Positions 34,089-42,518 are shown, numbered from the stretch's first letter. The stretch is 64,000 nucleotides of DNA from Chloroflexota bacterium (GCA_016191345.1 JACPOU010000003.1:21898-85897), one strand, 5' to 3'. A program made the numbers and translations. Notes: a model not told the origin generated them from the letters alone.

Positions 34089-34691
34089 ATGCAGCCCTTC
34101 GACCCGCGGACCGCGCTCGTCATCGTCGACGTCCAGAACGACTTCGCGGACCCGGCCGGGTCCCTGAGCGTGGCGGGCGGCGCGGCCACGATCCCGGTCG
34201 TGAACCGGGCGGCCTGGTGGGCGATCCGCGCGGGGGCGTTCGTCGCGTACACCCAGGACTGGCATCCCGCGCACACGCCGCACTTCGCGCAGGACGGCGG
34301 CATCTGGCCCGTCCACTGCGTCGGCGGCGAATGGGGCTCGGCGTTCCACCCCGATCTGGAGGTGGTCGGGCCGAGCGTCCACAAGGGTGCCAACGGCGAG
34401 GACGGCTACTCCGGCTTCACGATGCGCGACCCGACCTCCGGCGAGGAGATCCCGACCGAGCTGGACGCGCTCCTGCGGGTCCGTTCGATCGAGCGGGTCG
34501 TCGTCTGCGGCCTCGCGACCGACTACTGCGTGAAGGGCACGGCCCTCGACGCCGCTCGCCTCGGCTACGCGACGAGCGTCCTCCTCGACGGGATCGCGGC
34601 CGTGGAGCTCGCGCCCGGCGACGGTGAGCGGGCACTCCAGGAGATGGCCGCGGCCGGCATCGCCCTCGTCCGGAGCGGGGGCGCGTCCTGA
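34089..34691 (+). CDS. pncA: nicotinamidase/pyrazinamidase
   Basis: A 200-residue isochorismatase-fold amidase that converts nicotinamide to nicotinate in NAD salvage. The catalytic triad is in place: Asp14 (VDVQNDF), Lys99 (VHKGAN) and Cys147 (TDYCVKGTALDA). Metal-site residues occur in TQDWHPAHTPHF. GGIWPVHCV and GLATDYCVKG match the PncA subgroup rather than general isochorismatases. ATG 34089 is 6 bases after TAGCGT. The SRPBCC gene starts 37 bases after its stop. Confidence 0.92.
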   Translation: MQPFDPRTALVIVDVQNDFADPAGSLSVAGGAATIPVVNRAAWWAIRAGAFVAYTQDWHPAHTPHFAQDGGIWPVHCVGGEWGSAFHPDLEVVGPSVHKGANGEDGYSGFTMRDPTSGEEIPTELDALLRVRSIERVVVCGLATDYCVKGTALDAARLGYATSVLLDGIAAVELAPGDGERALQEMAAAGIALVRSGGAS

Positions 34692-34728
34692 ACGCCTCGG
34701 CCTGGCGCGCCGCCGGCCGTCGCGTCTC

Positions 34729-35328
34729 GTGATCGCTCGCCTCGTTCGCCTCGCGGTCCGGCTCGTGCCGGTCGGGTTGGCTGCCGCGTTCCTCGCCGAC
34801 CGCAGGCTCGCCACGGACGGCGGCGGGCGCGGCCCCGAGCCGATCCGGAGCGTCATCGTCGTGGACGCACCGATCGAGCGGACCTGGGCGGTCCTCGCCG
34901 ACATCGAGCGCCAGCCCGAGTGGATGCACGACCTCAAGAGCGTCCGGCTGACGACCCCGCCGCCGGTCCGGGTCGGGACGCGCGGCATCGGACGCGTCCG
35001 CGTCTTCGGGCTCGCCGTGGAGGATCCGGTCGAGGTCACGGCCTTCGAGGCGCCGGCCCACTTCGGGATCCGTCATGACGGGTTCGTCTCGGGGAGCGGC
35101 GACATCCGGCTCGTGCCGGGCGCCGACGGAACGACGACCATCGTGACCTGGGACGAGGTGCTCGTCCCGAAGGTCTTCCCGCACCTCGGTGGACGGCTGA
35201 TCGCCCTCGTCTTCGCCCCCATCTTCCAGCGCGACCTCGAGCGGCTGGCCGTGCTCGCCGCGCGAGCCGATCGCGGCGAGGTCGCGGGCGCGGTCGCGGT
35301 CGCGGTCGCGGACGCGGACGCGGGCTGA
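34729..35328 (+). CDS. SRPBCC-fold protein with an N-terminal hydrophobic segment
   Basis: A 199-residue protein. A short hydrophobic N-terminus (LVRLAVRLVPVGLAAAFLA) may be a membrane anchor. The START/polyketide-cyclase-like SRPBCC fold follows: VIVVDAPIERTWAVLADIERQPEWMHDLKSVRL, RVRVFGLAVEDPVEVTAFEAP, then the long C-terminal helix. The last 20 codons are repeats of Val/Ala/Asp encoded by runs of GCGGTC and GCGGAC. GTG 34729 is chosen since the earlier frame lies inside pncA. The fold binds hydrophobic ligands; none can be named. Confidence 0.75.
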   Translation: MIARLVRLAVRLVPVGLAAAFLADRRLATDGGGRGPEPIRSVIVVDAPIERTWAVLADIERQPEWMHDLKSVRLTTPPPVRVGTRGIGRVRVFGLAVEDPVEVTAFEAPAHFGIRHDGFVSGSGDIRLVPGADGTTTIVTWDEVLVPKVFPHLGGRLIALVFAPIFQRDLERLAVLAARADRGEVAGAVAVAVADADAG

Positions 35329-35331
35329 CGG

Positions 35332-36231
35332 ATGCGGATCCACCTCGTCGACGCGACGTACGAGCTCTTCCGCGCCTACTACGGCCCTCGGCCGCCGGTC
35401 CTTGGCCGGAACGGGGTGGACCTCTCCGGCGTGAGCGGGCTCGTGGACCAGCTCCTCTACCTCCTGCGCGAGGAGGGCGCGACCCATGTCGGGTGCGCCA
35501 CGGACCGGGTCATCGAATCGTTCCGGAACGACCTCTATCCCGGCTACAAGTCGTCGGCCGGGATGCCGCCCGATCTGCTCGCCCAGTTCCCGATCGCGGA
35601 GGCCGCGATCGAGGTCCTCGGGGTCGTCCTCTGGCCGATGGTGGAGTTCGAGGCGGACGATGCCATCGCGGCCGCCTGCCGGCGCTTCGCCGCCGACCCC
35701 GAGGTCGAGCGGATCTTCGTCTGCACGCCGGACAAGGACATGGCCCAGCTCGTCGAGGACGAGCGGATCGTCCTCCTCGATCGCCGCCGGCAGATCACCT
35801 ACGACGACGCCGGGGTCCGGGCGAAGTGGGGCGTCGCCCCGGCCTCGATCCCCGACTGGCTGGCGCTCGTCGGTGATTCGTCGGACGGGTTTCCGGGCCT
35901 CCAGGGCTGGGGCGCCAAGTCCGCGGCCGCCGTCCTGGCGCGCTACGGGCACCTGGAGGACATCCCGGAGAAGGCGTCCCGCTGGGACGTGAAGAGCCTC
36001 CGCGGCGCCGTGGTCCTCGCGGCCACGCTCCGGGAGCACTGGGAGGAGGCGCTGCTGTACCGGTCGCTGGCGCGACTTCGGGACACGGGCGACGGCGTCG
36101 AGATCCCGCAGCGGACGGCCGCGGAGCTGCGCTGGGGCGGCGCACCACGGGCCGCGTGGGAGGCCTTCTGCGACACCTGGGGCCTCGATCGCCTGCGGGC
36201 GCGCCCGCATCGGTGGGCTGCCGGAGGCTGA
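35332..36231 (+). CDS. stand-alone 5'-3' exonuclease (PolA-type flap nuclease)
   Basis: A 299-residue nuclease of the FEN1/PolA 5' nuclease family, without a polymerase domain. The acidic metal ligands are visible: HLVDATYELFRAYY, GCATDRVIESFRNDLYPGYKSS, EFEADDAIAAACRRF, VCTPDKDMAQLVEDERIVLLDR, and GDSSDGFPGLQGWGAKSAAAVL, the helix-hairpin-helix. It starts 3 bases after the SRPBCC stop. Such proteins remove RNA primers or flaps. Whether the genome also has a full PolA cannot be seen here. Confidence 0.88.
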   Translation: MRIHLVDATYELFRAYYGPRPPVLGRNGVDLSGVSGLVDQLLYLLREEGATHVGCATDRVIESFRNDLYPGYKSSAGMPPDLLAQFPIAEAAIEVLGVVLWPMVEFEADDAIAAACRRFAADPEVERIFVCTPDKDMAQLVEDERIVLLDRRRQITYDDAGVRAKWGVAPASIPDWLALVGDSSDGFPGLQGWGAKSAAAVLARYGHLEDIPEKASRWDVKSLRGAVVLAATLREHWEEALLYRSLARLRDTGDGVEIPQRTAAELRWGGAPRAAWEAFCDTWGLDRLRARPHRWAAGG

Positions 36232-36279
36232 GCCGATGGCGGCGGGCCGATCCTCCGCGACGACCGGACCGCGGGTTGT

Positions 36280-37155
36280 TCAGGGGCCGGCGACGCGCCG
36301 GACCAGGTCCGCGTGGTGGGCCGGCGGCGCCGCGATGACCCCGATCGTCCGGGTCTTCGCCGCGACCTCGAACCAGGGACCCCCGGCCAGGTTCGTGACA
36401 GTCGCCCCGGCCCGCTCCGCGATGAGCCCGGCCGCGGCGATATCCCACGTGGAGAGGCCGCCCTGCTGGATGAAGGCATCGAAGCGCCCGTTCGAGACGT
36501 AGGCCAGGGCGATCGCGGCGGAGCCCATGGAGCGCGAGACGCGCACGGCCCGCCGGACGTCGCGGGCGCGCGTCGCGACGGCCCGGCCGGCCAGCGACAT
36601 CGAGATCACGAAGTCGGAGAGCCTGTCCTTGGTCGAGGCCCGGATCACCGTCCCGCCGAGCGTCGCCGGCCCGTCGATCGTCGCCCCGAAGGATTCCGCG
36701 CGAGTCGGGTCGTGGATGACGCCCATGACCGGGCGGCCGCCCTCCACGAGCGCGATCGAGACGCAGAAGAACGGGATGCCGTTGGCGTAGTTGATCGTCC
36801 CGTCGAGTGGATCGACGACCCAGACCCGGCCCTCGCCGGACGTCGCCGTGTGGCCGGCGGCGGCACCGTCGTGCTCGCCGGTCTCCTCGGCGAGAAGCGC
36901 GTCGCCGGGGAACCTTGCCCGGATGGCGTCGAGGATCAGGGCCTCGGAGAGGTGGTCGACTTCCGTGACCACGTCGCGGGCCGACTTGTAGTCGATCTGC
37001 TCCACGCGCTCGTAGCGGTCCATCTGGAGCCGGCCGGCGCGCTGGGCGACATCGTGGGCGAATTCCAGCTCGGCGGCGTAGGGGAAGGGCGGTTGGGCGG
37101 CCGTGGCCTTCGCGGCCGTGGCCTTCGCGGTGCGCGCGCCGCCTGTCGCGGTCAC
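36280..37155 (-). CDS. inositol monophosphatase family phosphatase
   Basis: A 291-residue Mg2+-dependent phosphatase of the IMPase superfamily. The motifs are ALLAEETGEHDG, VWVVDPLDGTINYANGIPFFCVSIALVEGG with the DPLDGT metal site, and the C-terminal STWDIAAAGLIAERAGATVTNLAGG, with the second metal Asp in WD. The substrate could be inositol phosphate, fructose bisphosphate or PAP-like molecules. Residues 8-20 include a KATAA repeat encoded by a 15-base tandem duplication near 37100-37130. GTG 37155 overlaps the stop of the upstream zinc-ribbon gene in GTGA. Confidence 0.9.
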   Translation of the reverse strand: MTATGGARTAKATAAKATAAQPPFPYAAELEFAHDVAQRAGRLQMDRYERVEQIDYKSARDVVTEVDHLSEALILDAIRARFPGDALLAEETGEHDGAAAGHTATSGEGRVWVVDPLDGTINYANGIPFFCVSIALVEGGRPVMGVIHDPTRAESFGATIDGPATLGGTVIRASTKDRLSDFVISMSLAGRAVATRARDVRRAVRVSRSMGSAAIALAYVSNGRFDAFIQQGGLSTWDIAAAGLIAERAGATVTNLAGGPWFEVAAKTRTIGVIAAPPAHHADLVRRVAGP

Positions 37156-37637
37156 GGCGACTGGCAGTCGACGGCGAGGTCCACCGGCGTATCGCCGAAC
37201 GCGGTCACGGTCGCGGTGAACGTCAGGGATTCGCCGGCCGGCACGATCGGCGTCTGGACGATCTGGCCGGCCCCGCCGACGGGCCGGTCAACCGCGACGA
37301 CCCGGCAGGTCGTGGCCGCGCCCTTCGAGCCGTGATTCGAGACCGAGATCGTGACGCCGAGGCCGGCCGGTTGCGCCGCGACACCCGTGACCGCCCCCTC
37401 GAACGGGCCGACGCCGCTCAGCCCGACGCGCGCCAGGACCGCGAGGAGAACGACGAACAGGACGATGCCGCCCGCCGCCAGGGCATGGACCTGGGTCGCC
37501 GCCGGCTGCTTCAGGCCGAGCGGGTTGCAGAGCTCGCAGAGCGAATCCACGATCGGCACCGGGCGGCCGCAGCGAAGGCAGGGATGTGTCGTCTCGACGC
37601 GGGCCGGGGTGGACGGGACGGTGGCCGGGCGGGTCAT
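37152..37637 (-). CDS. zinc-ribbon membrane protein, function unknown
   Basis: A 161-residue protein with an N-terminal zinc ribbon (CLRCGRPVPIVDSLCELC, residues about 20-37), one transmembrane helix (ALAAGGIVLFVVLLAVLARVGL), and an exported beta-sandwich-like C-terminal domain with conserved-looking Cys in TTCRVVAVDR and VDCQSP. The layout resembles single-pass proteins with a cytosolic ribbon and an outer FxLYD-like domain. It is translationally coupled to the IMPase gene. No defined function is known. Confidence 0.72.
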   Translation of the reverse strand: MTRPATVPSTPARVETTHPCLRCGRPVPIVDSLCELCNPLGLKQPAATQVHALAAGGIVLFVVLLAVLARVGLSGVGPFEGAVTGVAAQPAGLGVTISVSNHGSKGAATTCRVVAVDRPVGGAGQIVQTPIVPAGESLTFTATVTAFGDTPVDLAVDCQSP

Positions 37638-37668
37638 GGGCCGGACGATGGTGCCACGATCGCTCCGT

Positions 37669-38520
37669 TCAGGCGGTGAGGCGGCCCGCCGCCTCGATGA
37701 GCCGGGTCACGTCCGCGGTCGTTCGCGCGGTCAGGATGACCTCGTCGGCGCCGGCCGCCGCCCATCGTCCCTGCTCTCCCTCGGGGTCGTCGAGCCACGG
37801 GCTGCCTGCGAGCGCGTCCTCACCGGACCGGCCGCCGCCGAACCCGAGCACGATCCGGACACTTGACCGGGCGCGGTCCTGGGCCGCGAGGGCCTCGAGG
37901 TAGCGCTCATGGAGGGCCTCGAAGGTCGGGGATTCGGCGGCCCAGCCGTCGCCGGCGCGGGCCGCGAGGCGGACGCCCGCCGGCGTTCCCGCGCCCACGA
38001 GGATCCGGGGCAGCGGTTCGGGACGGGGCAGCGCGACGGCCTCGTCGAGGGGGTAGTACGGATCGTCACGGGTGACCGGGCCGCCGGTCCAGAGCGCCCG
38101 GATGGCGCCGATCGCGGATTCGAGGCGAGCCGCCCGCTCGGCGGCTTCCGGGAACGGGATGCCGTAGGCGCGGTGCTCCGCGGCGTGTCCACCGATCCCG
38201 ATGCCGAGCGTCAGGCGCCCGCCGCTGATCGCCTGGACCGTGGACGCGGCTCGGGTAAGCACCGCGGGGTGGCGATTCATGACGTTTGATACGAACGAGC
38301 CGAGGCCGATCCTTTGCGTCGTGGCCGCCGCGGCGGCGAGCACCGACCACTGCTCCAGGACCGGCACGTCGCGCCGGCCCTTGCCCATGAAGTGGTCCCA
38401 GCACCAGACCCCGGCGTAGCCCGCCCGGTCCAGCTGCCGGGCGCTCTCGAGCCACCAGGCCGCATCGACCCCGATGGATCCGAGCGCGACCCCGACCGGG
38501 AGGGACGTCCTGGCGCTCAT
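37669..38520 (-). CDS. LLM class F420-dependent oxidoreductase
   Basis: A 283-residue protein with the luciferase-like monooxygenase TIM barrel, of the type that commonly uses F420 in high-GC bacteria. Signs are LDRAGYAGVWCWDHFM, RIGLGSFVSNVMNRHPAVLTRAASTVQAISGGRLTLGIGIGGHAAEHRAYGI, YYPLDEAVALPRPEPLPRILVGAGTPAGVRLAARAGDGW and the C-terminal AAGADEVILTA. The insertion and length fit F420 rather than FMN members, an inference supported by the CofD and CofCE genes at 42-45 kb. The substrate is unknown. Its ATG overlaps a low-confidence upstream frame in ATGA. Confidence 0.85.
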   Translation of the reverse strand: MSARTSLPVGVALGSIGVDAAWWLESARQLDRAGYAGVWCWDHFMGKGRRDVPVLEQWSVLAAAAATTQRIGLGSFVSNVMNRHPAVLTRAASTVQAISGGRLTLGIGIGGHAAEHRAYGIPFPEAAERAARLESAIGAIRALWTGGPVTRDDPYYPLDEAVALPRPEPLPRILVGAGTPAGVRLAARAGDGWAAESPTFEALHERYLEALAAQDRARSSVRIVLGFGGGRSGEDALAGSPWLDDPEGEQGRWAAAGADEVILTARTTADVTRLIEAAGRLTA

Positions 38521-38815
38521 CGGGCAAAGGCCGGGCGCAGCGCGCGGAGCGGGCGCAGCGTGCGTGCCGGGTGCAGCGTGCGCGCCCGCGTCGACCTCGA
38601 TGTGTCGTCTGGAGGCGACAACCGGACGTCCAGGCCCGGGCGGATGGCGTCGGTGACGTTCATCACCGTCGGATTGTCCACCTCAGGCGACACAACGACG
38701 TCCGGAATGGGCCAATCGACGCCGGCGCGGCTCCACGAGGGCTCCGTGAGGAGGTCCGGGCGCGCGGTTGTCGCTCCAGGACGACATCTGGGGCCCAGAC
38801 CTCGCGCGCCCGCTT
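38521..38815 (-). other. spacer with diverged repeat elements
   Basis: This 295-base gap between the LLM gene and MTA phosphorylase holds no convincing gene. A minus-strand frame reading ...PDVVVSPEVDNPTVMNVTDAI... ends in an ATGA overlap with the LLM start, so a small or decayed ORF is possible. Three related segments built on GTCGCCT/AGGCGAC and GACGTCC occur near 38600, 38685 and 38770, two of them inverted. No promoter can be placed. Confidence 0.3.
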
Positions 38816-39664
38816 CTACAGCCCCGTCTCGAAGAGGCGGATGTCCTCGTCGCTCATCGCGTGGCCGTCGCCGCGCGTAGGGCCCAGCGCCGCCCGCGCA
38901 CCCAGGGCATCGAGATCCGCCGGGAACCGCCCGATGAGGTCGAGGACGACCTTCTGGATCCGCTCCGCGTTCTGGGCGAAGACCTCGAGGACGCTCATCG
39001 CGTCGACGGCCTCGGTGCCCTCGAGAACGCCGGCGTCGTAGTCGGTGATGAGCGAGATGTTCACGACCGCCATCCCGAGCTCGCGGCACAGCCACGCCTC
39101 GGGGTACTGGGTCATGTTGATGACCTCCCAGCCGGCATCGGAGAACCATTTCGATTCCGACTTCGTCGAGAATCGCGGACCCTCGATGACGACGACCGTG
39201 CCCCGCTCGTGGACGGTGATGCCGTGATCGCGGATCGTCTGGATCGCGAGGCCTCGGAGGACCGGGTCGTACGTCTCCGCGGACGAGAGGTGGGTCACGA
39301 TCGGGCCGTCGAAGAACGTGTGCGAGCGGCCCGCGGTCCGATCCACGAACTGGTCGCAGACGACGAAGTCACCGGGCTTGACGCCGATGGCCAGCGAACC
39401 GGCCGCGCACGGCGAGATGACGGCCTTGACCCCGAGCGAGCGCATCGCCCAGACGTTCGCCCGGTAGTTGATCCGGTGCGGCGGGATCGTGTGGCGCCGC
39501 CCGTGACGGGGCAGGAACGCGACGCGGCGACCGGCGACCGTGGCCAGGAAGAAGGAGTCCGACGGCGGCCCGTACGGGGTGTCGATCTTCGCCTCGCGGA
39601 CGTCCTCGAGGAGCGAGTAGAAGCCGGACCCGCCGAAGACGCCGATCTCTGCCCGGTCCGCCAC
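38816..39664 (-). CDS. mtnP: S-methyl-5'-thioadenosine phosphorylase
   Basis: A 282-residue purine nucleoside phosphorylase-family enzyme that cleaves 5'-methylthioadenosine in methionine salvage. The family segments are IGVFGGSGFYSLL, TPYGPPSDSFFLATVAGRRVAFLPRHGRRHTIPPHRINYRANVWAMRSLGVKAVISPCAAGSL, PGDFVVCDQFVDRT, IEGPRFSTKSESKWF and VINMTQYPEAWLCRELGMAVVNISLITDYDAG. These match MTAP rather than adenosine- or inosine-specific enzymes. GTG 39664 has no clear Shine-Dalgarno. The other salvage genes are not present nearby. Confidence 0.93.
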   Translation of the reverse strand: MADRAEIGVFGGSGFYSLLEDVREAKIDTPYGPPSDSFFLATVAGRRVAFLPRHGRRHTIPPHRINYRANVWAMRSLGVKAVISPCAAGSLAIGVKPGDFVVCDQFVDRTAGRSHTFFDGPIVTHLSSAETYDPVLRGLAIQTIRDHGITVHERGTVVVIEGPRFSTKSESKWFSDAGWEVINMTQYPEAWLCRELGMAVVNISLITDYDAGVLEGTEAVDAMSVLEVFAQNAERIQKVVLDLIGRFPADLDALGARAALGPTRGDGHAMSDEDIRLFETGL

Positions 39665-39761
39665 GCCGACCTCCCGATGCCGCGGCCGGGCCGGCTCGAA
39701 CGTGCCGGAAGGACCCCGCGGCGGGGCGATTGTAGACGTGCCGGTCGGTCGCAGCCTCGAC

Positions 39762-39767
39762 TACGAT
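39762..39767 (+). promoter_or_regulatory. -10-like hexamer TACGAT
   Basis: TACGAT is followed by 6 bases and then GTG 39774, the start of a small ORF that runs into the DUF1684 gene. Confidence 0.38.
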
Positions 39768-39773
39768 GGCGCC

Positions 39774-39851
39774 GTGCTCCCGCGAGTGGACGACGAGATG
39801 ACCCTCCGATTGCACCCGATCCCCCCGCGCCGACACGGCCCGCGACCTTGA
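39774..39851 (+). CDS. small leader ORF coupled to the DUF1684 gene
   Basis: A 25-codon ORF begins with GTG 39774, six bases after TACGAT (39762-39767). Its TGA at 39849-39851 overlaps the TTG start of the DUF1684 gene in TTGA. The peptide (MLPRVDDEMTLRLHPIPPRR...) has no domain. The arrangement gives a rationale for the otherwise weak TTG start: ribosomes ending the leader could restart there. Chance is possible in GC-rich DNA, but the same geometry occurs before the molybdoenzyme gene at 8388. Confidence 0.33.
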   Translation: MLPRVDDEMTLRLHPIPPRRHGPRP

Positions 39852-40516
39852 GCGACCCCGGCGTCCCGGACCCGGCGACGACCCTCGAGCTGGCCGACTG
39901 GCGGCGCCGGGTTTCGACCCTGTACGCGGAGGTGCGGGCGGGCGCGGCCACGGACCCCCGGGCCGCCTGGGATCACTGGCGCGCCGTGCGCGAGGACCTC
40001 TACCGCGACCATCCCCGGTCCCCGGTTCCGGAGGCGTCGCGCGCCGCCTTCCGGGCACGGCACTGGCCGTACGACACCGGGCTGCGGTTCGAGGTCCCCG
40101 TCGAGGGACTCGACGCCGCGCCGACACCGGCACCCGCGGGCAGCGCGGGACCGCTCGCGCTCCCGACGAGCACCGGCACGCCCCTCGAGTTCGTGCGCCT
40201 CGGCCGCGTGACGATCCCCTTCCCGGCGGGCACGCGAAGCCTGGAGCTCTTCTGGATGGCCGGCTACGCGGGCGGGCTCTTCCTCCCGTTCCGGGATGCC
40301 ACGAACGGGACGGCGACATACGGCGCGGGGCGCTACCTCCTGGACGCGGCCAAGAGCGCCGACCTCGGCGGCGACCCGGCGCGGGGAACGCTGGTCCTCG
40401 ACTTCAACTTCGCATTCCAGCCGTCCTGCGCGTTCGATCCGCGCTGGGCGTGCCCGCTCGCGCCGCCGTCGAACCGGCTCGACCTGCCGATCGAGGCCGG
40501 CGAGCGCCTCGGGTGA
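39848..40516 (+). CDS. DUF1684 family protein
   Basis: A 222-residue protein of DUF1684. The N-terminal region has LADWRRRVSTLYAEVRAG. The signature C-terminal half reads ATNGTATYGAGRYLLDAAKSADLGGDPARGTLVLDFNFAFQPSCAFDPRWACPLAPPSNRLDLPIEAGE, with two Cys as in the family. TTG 39848 is the only initiator available before the homologous region. Its function is unknown. GTG of the next gene overlaps its stop (GTGA), so it is coupled to the acetyltransferase. Confidence 0.82.
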   Translation: MSDPGVPDPATTLELADWRRRVSTLYAEVRAGAATDPRAAWDHWRAVREDLYRDHPRSPVPEASRAAFRARHWPYDTGLRFEVPVEGLDAAPTPAPAGSAGPLALPTSTGTPLEFVRLGRVTIPFPAGTRSLELFWMAGYAGGLFLPFRDATNGTATYGAGRYLLDAAKSADLGGDPARGTLVLDFNFAFQPSCAFDPRWACPLAPPSNRLDLPIEAGERLG

Positions 40517-41082
40517 CGGCGGCCTCGGTGCACCGCCCGCGGGACGCCGAGCCGCCGACGATCCGCGCCGCGACAGCGGCGGACGTGCCGGCGATCGCCC
40601 GGATCCTCGTGGCGTCGTGGCGGGCGACCTACGCCGGCATCGTCCCGGCCGCGATCCTCGAGCGGATGGATGTCGACCGGAACGTGGCGCGGCTCCGCGC
40701 CCGGATCGAGGCATCCCCGGAGGGGGCCTCGAGTTCGCCGATCACCCTCGTGGTCGAGGACGGGCTCGGAGCGGTGGCCGGCTACGCCCTCGCCGGGCCG
40801 TGCCGCGACGACGACGCGCGCGAACTCGGCGAGGTCGAGGCGATCTACCTCGCCCCCGATGCGCGCGGCCGGGGCCTGGGACGGCCGCTCCTCGAGGCAG
40901 CCGCTGCCGCCCTCCGCCAAGCTGGGTTCGACACCGCCGTGCTGTGGGTCCTCACGGCCAACGGCCCCGCTCGCCGCTTCTACGAGGCGGCCGGCTTTCG
41001 GCTGGACGGGGCCGCCCGCACGCTCGACTTCGACGGCACGCCGATCGAGGAGATTCGCTACCGGCGGAGCAGATCCGGCTGA
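40513..41082 (+). CDS. GNAT-family N-acetyltransferase
   Basis: A 189-residue acetyltransferase. The acetyl-CoA site is EVEAIYLAPDARGRGLGRPLLEAAAAAL, carrying the Q/RxxGxG/A motif, and C-terminal NGPARRFYEAAGFRLDGAARTLDFDG is typical. The N-terminal part, RPRDAEPPTIRAATAADVPAIARILVASWRATYAGIVP, is GNAT motif C/D. Acyl acceptor unknown. It overlaps the DUF1684 stop by four bases and precedes the F420-related genes. Confidence 0.9.
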   Translation: MTAASVHRPRDAEPPTIRAATAADVPAIARILVASWRATYAGIVPAAILERMDVDRNVARLRARIEASPEGASSSPITLVVEDGLGAVAGYALAGPCRDDDARELGEVEAIYLAPDARGRGLGRPLLEAAAAALRQAGFDTAVLWVLTANGPARRFYEAAGFRLDGAARTLDFDGTPIEEIRYRRSRSG

Positions 41083-41087
41083 GCCCG

Positions 41088-41093
41088 TACCAT
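41088..41093 (+). promoter_or_regulatory. -10-like hexamer TACCAT
   Basis: TACCAT lies in the 18-base gap after the acetyltransferase gene and 7 bases before ATG 41101. It may start a transcript for the F420 cluster. Confidence 0.38.
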
Positions 41094-41100
41094 CCCGGGC

Positions 41101-41574
41101 ATGAGCCACGAGGTCCACCGCGGCGAGCACCCGGCGCGGTCCGACGCCCCGCCCGCCACCGTCCGCCTGAGCCCTCGCCTCCGCGAGTTCCTCGACGCGC
41201 CACGGATCGTGACGATCGGGACGAGCGGGCCGGACGGCGAGCCCCACCAGGCCGTCGCGTGGTACCGGCTGGAGCCGGACGACCGGATCCTCCTCAACAG
41301 CCGCTGGCCGCGCCGCTGGCCGTCCGACCTGGTCCGCGACGGGCGCTGCTCCCTCGCGATCCTCGACGACACGGACCAGATGCGCTGGGTCGGCCTCGCC
41401 GCCGTCGTCGACGAGCGGATCGACGACGTCGAGACCGCGCGCGACGACATCTGCGCCCTCGCGGTCCGCTACAGCGACGACGACCCGGCGACCTTGACCC
41501 GCTTCCGCTCCCAGCCGCGCGTGACGTTCCTCGTCCGGATCGTGGGCGCCCACGATCACCTTGGGGACGAGTGA
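41101..41574 (+). CDS. PPOX/FDOR split-barrel F420- or flavin-dependent protein
   Basis: A 157-residue split beta-barrel protein of the pyridoxamine 5'-phosphate oxidase-like/FDOR superfamily. Pattern: LSPRLREFLDAPRIVTIGTSGPDGEPHQAVAWYRLEPDDRILLNSRWPRRWPSDLVRDGRCSLAILD. This fits the F420-dependent FDOR-B type, and the gene lies directly before F420 biosynthesis genes, so F420 is the likely cofactor. Its TGA overlaps the ATG of the LLM oxidoreductase by one base. The substrate is unknown. Confidence 0.82.
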   Translation: MSHEVHRGEHPARSDAPPATVRLSPRLREFLDAPRIVTIGTSGPDGEPHQAVAWYRLEPDDRILLNSRWPRRWPSDLVRDGRCSLAILDDTDQMRWVGLAAVVDERIDDVETARDDICALAVRYSDDDPATLTRFRSQPRVTFLVRIVGAHDHLGDE

Positions 41575-42518
41575 TGGCCGAGCGGCCGCCCATCCGCTTC
41601 GCCGCCCAGCTCTGGTCGCAGGCGACGGACTGGCCCGGCTTCCGGGACGCCGCGCTGGCCGCGGAATCCGCGGGCTGGGAATCGATCTGGACCTGGGACC
41701 ACCTCCTCTCGATCTTCGGGCCGGCCGACCAGCCGATCCTCGAGGGCTGGACGGCGCTGGCCGGCCTCGCGCCGATCACGAACCGCGTCCGCCTGGGCCT
41801 GATGGTCGGCGCGAACACGTTCCGCAACCCGGGTCTCACGGCGAAGCTCGCGACCACCCTGGACCACCTGTCTGGCGGGCGCGCCGTCCTCGGCATCGGC
41901 GGAGCGTGGTTCGAGCGGGAGCACGACGCCTTCGGAATCGACTTCGGGTCCGGGTTCGGGGAGCGCCTCGATCGCCTCGATGAATCCGTGATGCTGCTCC
42001 GCCGCCTCCTCGATGGGGAGACGGTGAGCCACGAGGCTCGCTTCTACACCCTCCGGGATGCCGTCTGCCAGCCGCGGCCCATCCAGCCGCACCTGCCGAT
42101 CCTGGTCGGCGGCTCGGGCCCCCGGAAGACGCTCCGGACCGTGGCGCTGCGGGGTGACGGCTGGAACACGGCCGGCTGGCTGGACGAGGTGAAGGTCAAG
42201 CTCGCCAACCTCGATGGCCACTGCGAGGCCGTCGGGCGCAATCGGGGCGAGATCGAGCTCACCGTGAGCTTCCCGATCATCCTCCGCGACCGAGCGGCGG
42301 ACGCCGAGGCCGCCTGGGCCGCGATCATCGGCCACAACGGGACCGACAACGCCGGCAACGTGCCGCACCTCATCGGGACGCCCGAGCAGGTCGCCGAGGA
42401 GATCCGGCCGTTCGTCGAGCTGGGATTCCGGACCATCGTCGCGCGCCTGCCCGCGCCGTACGACCTCGAGACCATCGCCCGGATCGGCGAGGTCGGCGCG
42501 CTCCTCGCGGATGCCTGA
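41574..42518 (+). CDS. LLM class F420-dependent oxidoreductase
   Basis: A 314-residue luciferase-like oxidoreductase. Its N-terminus is RFAAQLWSQATDWPGFRDAALAAESAGWESIWTWDHLLSIFGP, followed by RVRLGLMVGANTFRNPGLTAKLATTLDHLSGGRAVLGIGGAWFEREHDAFGIDF and HLPILVGGSGPRKTLRTVALRGDGWNTAG. These are marks of the F420-dependent LLM group. It is embedded in the F420 cluster, overlapping the PPOX stop and the CofD start. It may reduce or oxidise a hydrophobic metabolite; unknown. Confidence 0.88.
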   Translation: MAERPPIRFAAQLWSQATDWPGFRDAALAAESAGWESIWTWDHLLSIFGPADQPILEGWTALAGLAPITNRVRLGLMVGANTFRNPGLTAKLATTLDHLSGGRAVLGIGGAWFEREHDAFGIDFGSGFGERLDRLDESVMLLRRLLDGETVSHEARFYTLRDAVCQPRPIQPHLPILVGGSGPRKTLRTVALRGDGWNTAGWLDEVKVKLANLDGHCEAVGRNRGEIELTVSFPIILRDRAADAEAAWAAIIGHNGTDNAGNVPHLIGTPEQVAEEIRPFVELGFRTIVARLPAPYDLETIARIGEVGALLADA

